Shown piece by piece: positions 60,211 to 64,000 of a DNA stretch of 64,000 nt (position 1 is its first letter; each line of letters opens with the position of its first letter). Under the pieces are notes generated by a model. It saw only the letters and a program-made list of their open reading frames with translations. It ran no database searches and had not been told where the DNA came from. Where the stretch lies: assembly GCA_937975715.1 (NCBI GenBank), contig CALJUA010000144.1, forward strand, positions 1-64,000. The letters are read 5' to 3'. This stretch comes from an uncultured Candidatus Planktophila sp. (GTDB lineage Bacteria > Actinomycetota > Actinomycetes > Nanopelagicales > Nanopelagicaceae). Made by a program: the position numbers and the translations under genes.

Positions 60211-63200
60211 ATGGCGCTTCAATCCAACTATCCGACCCCCCAGGGTCTCTACGATCCTGCCAACGAGCATGATGCATGCGGAGTGGCGATGGTGGCAACG
60301 CTCAATAAAGTTGCCACACATGAAATCGTAGAGAAGGCGCTTACCGCTCTTCGCAATCTCGAACACCGCGGCGCATCTGGTGCAGAACCAGATTCAGGCG
60401 ACGGTGCAGGAATCTTGATTCGTGTTCCAGATGCTTTCTATCGCGCAGTAGTTGATTTCACTCTGCCTTCAGAAGGAAGCTATGCAACAGGTATTGCTTT
60501 TATTGCCCAAGGAAAAGATCTCAAAGGCGAGATTGAAAAATTAGCAACCGAGGAAGGTCTGACTGTTCTCGGTTGGCGTGCACTTCCAATTAATTCATCT
60601 TCATTGGGTAAGACCGCTCTCTCCGTCATGCCCGATTTCCAACAAATATTTGTCGCGGGCAAGAATGGTGAAGAAGGAATCGCGCTCGATCGCAAGGTCT
60701 TCTGTCTGCGCAAGCGCGCAGAGCACTCATTGGATCTCTACTTCCCATCACTTTCATCTCAGACCATCGTTTACAAGGGAATGCTCACAACCGGCCAGCT
60801 TGAAGAGTTCTTCCCAGATCTCAGTGATGAGCGTGTTGTATCGCCACTAGCTCTTGTTCACTCACGCTTTTCTACAAATACCTTCCCATCATGGCCACTT
60901 GCTCACCCTTATCGATACATCGCTCACAACGGTGAAATCAATACAGTTAAGGGAAACCGCAACTGGATGCGTGCCCGTGAATCACTCTTAAAGAGCGAGT
61001 ACTTCGGCGAAGATCTCGATCGCATCTTCCCAATCGTAGAAATGTCTGGCTCTGACTCTGCATCATTCGATGAGGTTCTTGAGCTGCTCTACCTTGGTGG
61101 ACGCTCACTTCCGCACTCAATCTTGATGATGATTCCTGAAGCATGGGAGAACCATGCGACTATGTCACAGAAGCGCCGTGATTTCTATGCATTCCACGCA
61201 TCAATGATGGAGCCATGGGATGGACCAGCATGCGTGACATTTACCAATGGACACCAAGTTGGTGCAGTTCTCGATCGCAACGGACTTCGACCATCTCGTT
61301 ATTGGGTCACTGAAGATGGTCTCGTTGTACTTGCATCAGAAGTGGGTGTTCTCGATTTCCCGGCAGAGAAGATTGTTCGTAAGGGACGCCTGCAGCCCGG
61401 AAAGATGTTCTTAGTTGATATCGAATCTGGTCGCATCATTGAAGATGATGAGATTAAGGATTCTCTTGCAGATGCTGCTCCATATGGACAGTGGCTTGCA
61501 GATGGAATGGTGAAGCTCTCTGAACTTCCAGCTCGCGAGCACATCATCTATCCACACAAATCTGTTGTGCGTCGCCAGAAGGCATTTGGTTACACAGAAG
61601 AAGAGCTCAAAATCATCGTAGCTCCCATGGCAAAGTCAGGGGGAGAGGCGCTTGGTTCGATGGGAACCGATACTCCGATTGCAGCACTTTCCAATAAGCC
61701 ACGACTGCTCTTTGATTACTTCACACAGCTCTTTGCTCAGGTAACAAACCCACCGCTTGATGCGATTCGCGAAGAGCTTGTGACAAGCCTTGGAGGATCA
61801 ATCGGTCCAGAGCACAACTTGCTCGATCCAGGTCCAGATTCATGCAAGCAGATCTCATTGGCATTCCCAGTTATTGATAATGATGAACTAGCAAAGATCA
61901 TCAACATCAACGTTGATGATGAGTACCCAGAACTCGCGGCATATGTAGTTCGCGGACTCTTCCCTGTTACTGGCGACGGCAACACCCTTCGTCAGCGCCT
62001 GGAAGAGATTAAGCAAGAAGTTTCACAAGCAATTAAAGATGGCGCACACGTCATCGTCCTCTCTGATCGCGATGGCGATGCAGAAGATTGCCCAATTCCT
62101 TCATTGCTTCTTACTGCAGCAGTACACCATCACCTCATTCGCGAGAAGACTCGTACGCAAGTGGGTCTTATCGTTGAAGCAGGAGATGTTCGCGAAGTGC
62201 ACCATGTTGCGCTTCTCGTCGGCTATGGCGCAGCAGCTGTAAACCCATACCTCGTAATGGAATCAGCGGAGGACCTTGTTCGCCAAGGTGTCATCACTGG
62301 AATCTCTCCAGAGAAGGCTGTCCGCAACACTATTAAGGCGCTCGGCAAGGGTGTTCTCAAAGTGATGTCGAAGATGGGTATTTCTACAATCTCTTCTTAT
62401 ACCGGTGCACAAGTATTTGAGGCGATCGGTTTGGCGCAAGATGTTGTAGACGAGTTCTTTGTCGGTACCACGTCACGACTTGGCGGCGTCGATCTCGATG
62501 TCATTGCAGAAGAGACAATTAAGCGCCACTTCTTGGCATATCCAGTCGGCGGAGAAATTCCAGGAGCTAAGAAGCTTGCAGTCGGTGGTGAATACCAGTG
62601 GCGTCGCGATGGTGAGCCACACTTGTTCAATCCTGAGACAGTCTTTGCGCTTCAGCACTCAACACGTAATAAACGTTACGACATCTTCAAGCGCTACACC
62701 TCGAAGGTCAACGATCAAAGCAAAGCTCTGATGACTCTTCGTGGTCTCTTCGAATTCAAGGAACGCACTCCAATTTCCATCGATGAAGTTGAGCCAATCT
62801 CATCTATCGTCAAGCGATTCTCAACCGGTGCGATGTCATATGGCTCTGTATCGCAGGAAGTCCATGAGACTCTTGCAATCGCAATGAACCGACTTGGCGC
62901 AAAGTCCAACACAGGTGAAGGCGGCGAAGATCCACTTCGCTTTATTCCACTTGAAAATGGCGATTCAAAGCGCTCTGCAATCAAGCAGGTTGCATCAGGT
63001 CGCTTTGGTGTCACAAGTAATTACCTTGTCAATGCAGACGATATTCAAATCAAGATTGCACAAGGAGCAAAGCCTGGCGAAGGCGGACAGCTTCCTGGCA
63101 ACAAGGTCTATCCATGGGTTGCAAAGGCACGTTACTCAACTCCAGGTGTAGGTCTCATCTCACCACCACCTCACCACGATATTTATTCAATTGAAGATCT

Positions 63201-64000
63201 TGCGCAGTTGATTCACGACCTCAAAAATGCAAATAAGAACGCACGTGTACACGTCAAGCTTGTTGCTGAAGTGGGTGTCGGAACAGTTGCTGCTGGTGTT
63301 TCTAAAGCACACGCCGATGTTGTCCTTATCTCTGGCCACGATGGCGGAACAGGTGCATCACCACTGACATCGCTTAAGCATGCGGGTGCTCCATGGGAGC
63401 TCGGTCTTGCTGAGACTCAGCAGACACTGCTTCTCAACGGACTTCGCGATCGCATCGTTGTTCAGACAGATGGTCAGCTCAAGACAGGTCGCGATGTTGT
63501 TATCGCTGCACTTCTCGGTGCTGAAGAGTTCGGTTTTGCAACAGCACCACTAGTGGTCTCGGGTTGCATCATGATGCGCGTCTGCCACTTGGATACATGT
63601 CCAGTAGGTGTTGCAACTCAGAACCCAGAACTTCGTGCTCGCTTCTCTGGTAAGCCAGAGTTTGTAGAGACATTCTTCGAGTACATCGCTGAAGAAGTTC
63701 GTGAAATCTTGGCATCCCTTGGTTTCCGCACAATACAAGAGGCAATTGGCCACGTTGAATACCTTGAGACCAAGAAGGCTGTCGATCACTGGAAGGCTGC
63801 TGGCCTCGATCTCTCACCTCTTCTGGTTCGTCCAGATGTTGATTCATCTCTCTACTGCACAACAACTCAAGATCACGGATTGGCAGCGGCGCTCGATAAC
63901 ACTCTTATCGAAAAGGCAGCTCCTGCGTTGACGAAGGGGGAGAAGGTCTCTATCAATCTTCCAGTTCGTAACGTCAACCGTACAGTCGGAACAATGTTGG
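60211..64000 (+). CDS. gltB: Glutamate synthase large subunit (3' end beyond window)
   Basis: The first 1263 codons of GOGAT. A short propeptide precedes the glutaminase nucleophile Cys23 in [10 protein letters not shown]. The class II amidotransferase domain ([18 protein letters not shown], core [18 protein letters not shown]) is followed by the central domain and the FMN-binding synthase domain ([19 protein letters not shown], core [10 protein letters not shown]). The 3Fe-4S cysteines are in [16 protein letters not shown], about residues 1119, 1125 and 1130. It makes glutamate from glutamine and 2-oxoglutarate. No Shine-Dalgarno or TANNNT is apparent before the ATG. Confidence 0.97.
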   Translation, partial: MALQSNYPTPQGLYDPANEHDACGVAMVATLNKVATHEIVEKALTALRNLEHRGASGAEPDSGDGAGILIRVPDAFYRAVVDFTLPSEGSYATGIAFIAQGKDLKGEIEKLATEEGLTVLGWRALPINSSSLGKTALSVMPDFQQIFVAGKNGEEGIALDRKVFCLRKRAEHSLDLYFPSLSSQTIVYKGMLTTGQLEEFFPDLSDERVVSPLALVHSRFSTNTFPSWPLAHPYRYIAHNGEINTVKGNRNWMRARESLLKSEYFGEDLDRIFPIVEMSGSDSASFDEVLELLYLGGRSLPHSILMMIPEAWENHATMSQKRRDFYAFHASMMEPWDGPACVTFTNGHQVGAVLDRNGLRPSRYWVTEDGLVVLASEVGVLDFPAEKIVRKGRLQPGKMFLVDIESGRIIEDDEIKDSLADAAPYGQWLADGMVKLSELPAREHIIYPHKSVVRRQKAFGYTEEELKIIVAPMAKSGGEALGSMGTDTPIAALSNKPRLLFDYFTQLFAQVTNPPLDAIREELVTSLGGSIGPEHNLLDPGPDSCKQISLAFPVIDNDELAKIININVDDEYPELAAYVVRGLFPVTGDGNTLRQRLEEIKQEVSQAIKDGAHVIVLSDRDGDAEDCPIPSLLLTAAVHHHLIREKTRTQVGLIVEAGDVREVHHVALLVGYGAAAVNPYLVMESAEDLVRQGVITGISPEKAVRNTIKALGKGVLKVMSKMGISTISSYTGAQVFEAIGLAQDVVDEFFVGTTSRLGGVDLDVIAEETIKRHFLAYPVGGEIPGAKKLAVGGEYQWRRDGEPHLFNPETVFALQHSTRNKRYDIFKRYTSKVNDQSKALMTLRGLFEFKERTPISIDEVEPISSIVKRFSTGAMSYGSVSQEVHETLAIAMNRLGAKSNTGEGGEDPLRFIPLENGDSKRSAIKQVASGRFGVTSNYLVNADDIQIKIAQGAKPGEGGQLPGNKVYPWVAKARYSTPGVGLISPPPHHDIYSIEDLAQLIHDLKNANKNARVHVKLVAEVGVGTVAAGVSKAHADVVLISGHDGGTGASPLTSLKHAGAPWELGLAETQQTLLLNGLRDRIVVQTDGQLKTGRDVVIAALLGAEEFGFATAPLVVSGCIMMRVCHLDTCPVGVATQNPELRARFSGKPEFVETFFEYIAEEVREILASLGFRTIQEAIGHVEYLETKKAVDHWKAAGLDLSPLLVRPDVDSSLYCTTTQDHGLAAALDNTLIEKAAPALTKGEKVSINLPVRNVNRTVGTML

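Noticed and set aside
1..64000. tRNA, rRNA, CRISPR, IS elements, prophage or toxin-antitoxin genes
   Set aside because: None recognised on either strand; intergenic gaps are too short for most of these and the longer ones are accounted for.

Overview
The window looks like a streamlined, medium-GC actinobacterial chromosome. The gene order of the cell-wall block, the TraR/DksA-lspA-rluD-dnaE1-hisD-to-lgt string, the absence of ftsA, a PriA-type hisA, DUF3040 next to mraZ, a LexA box of the TCGAAC-N4-GTTCGA type, an mraW-type RNA and an ileS T-box with a very short stem I are all actinobacterial. Very short gaps, many 1-4 bp overlaps and overlapping convergent genes fit a free-living freshwater lineage such as Nanopelagicales (acI). 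The lineage is an inference; no rRNA gene is in the window.

Layout. 1-5695 (minus): a PknL-like Ser/Thr kinase (cut by the left edge), a P-loop nucleoside-kinase-like gene overlapping pnuC, and crtE-crtI-crtB. 5718-7216 (plus): metF and a CDP-alcohol phosphatidyltransferase. 7170-11729 (minus): a second carotenoid block of YbaK-type deacylase, CrtA-like monooxygenase, CruF-like hydratase, family 2 glycosyltransferase and CrtD-like desaturase. 11761-14183: an MFS transporter, a TauE/SafE permease and a DoxX protein. 14350-16323 (minus): a secreted 5'-nucleotidase whose signal peptide carries an in-frame TAG. 16455-21259 (plus): a LexA box followed by DUF6504, a DnaE2-type polymerase and DinB. 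21285-38677 (plus): DUF3040, then mraZ to ftsQ, then ftsZ-pgeF-yggS-sepF-yggT, with no divIVA. 38674-41978 (minus): ileS behind a translational T-box. 42087-47874 (plus): a DksA-type protein with a lysine/alanine tail, lspA, rluD, dnaE1. 47916-57821 (plus): hisD-C-B-H-priA-F-I, trpE, a 57-residue protein, trpC-B-A. 57865-64000 (plus): an anchored DsbA-like protein, lgt, a VIT-family transporter and gltB (cut by the right edge).

How they work together. The two carotenoid blocks can take farnesyl/geranylgeranyl precursors to lycopene and then to a hydroxylated, further desaturated, probably ketolated and glycosylated acyclic-ended xanthophyll; no cyclase or retinal-forming oxygenase is in the window. 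The cell-wall block covers peptidoglycan precursor synthesis (MurE carries the meso-DAP-type DNPR motif) and the divisome. The his and trp genes form one nearly gapless block, and PriA probably supplies the missing TrpF step.

A recurring signal is TANNNT followed by 6-7 nt and then ATG or GTG, with no Shine-Dalgarno. It occurs at eleven gene starts and suggests widespread leaderless transcription; it also decides several start codons. No tRNA, rRNA, CRISPR array, insertion sequence or prophage was seen, and no gene-free stretch exceeds about 190 bases.
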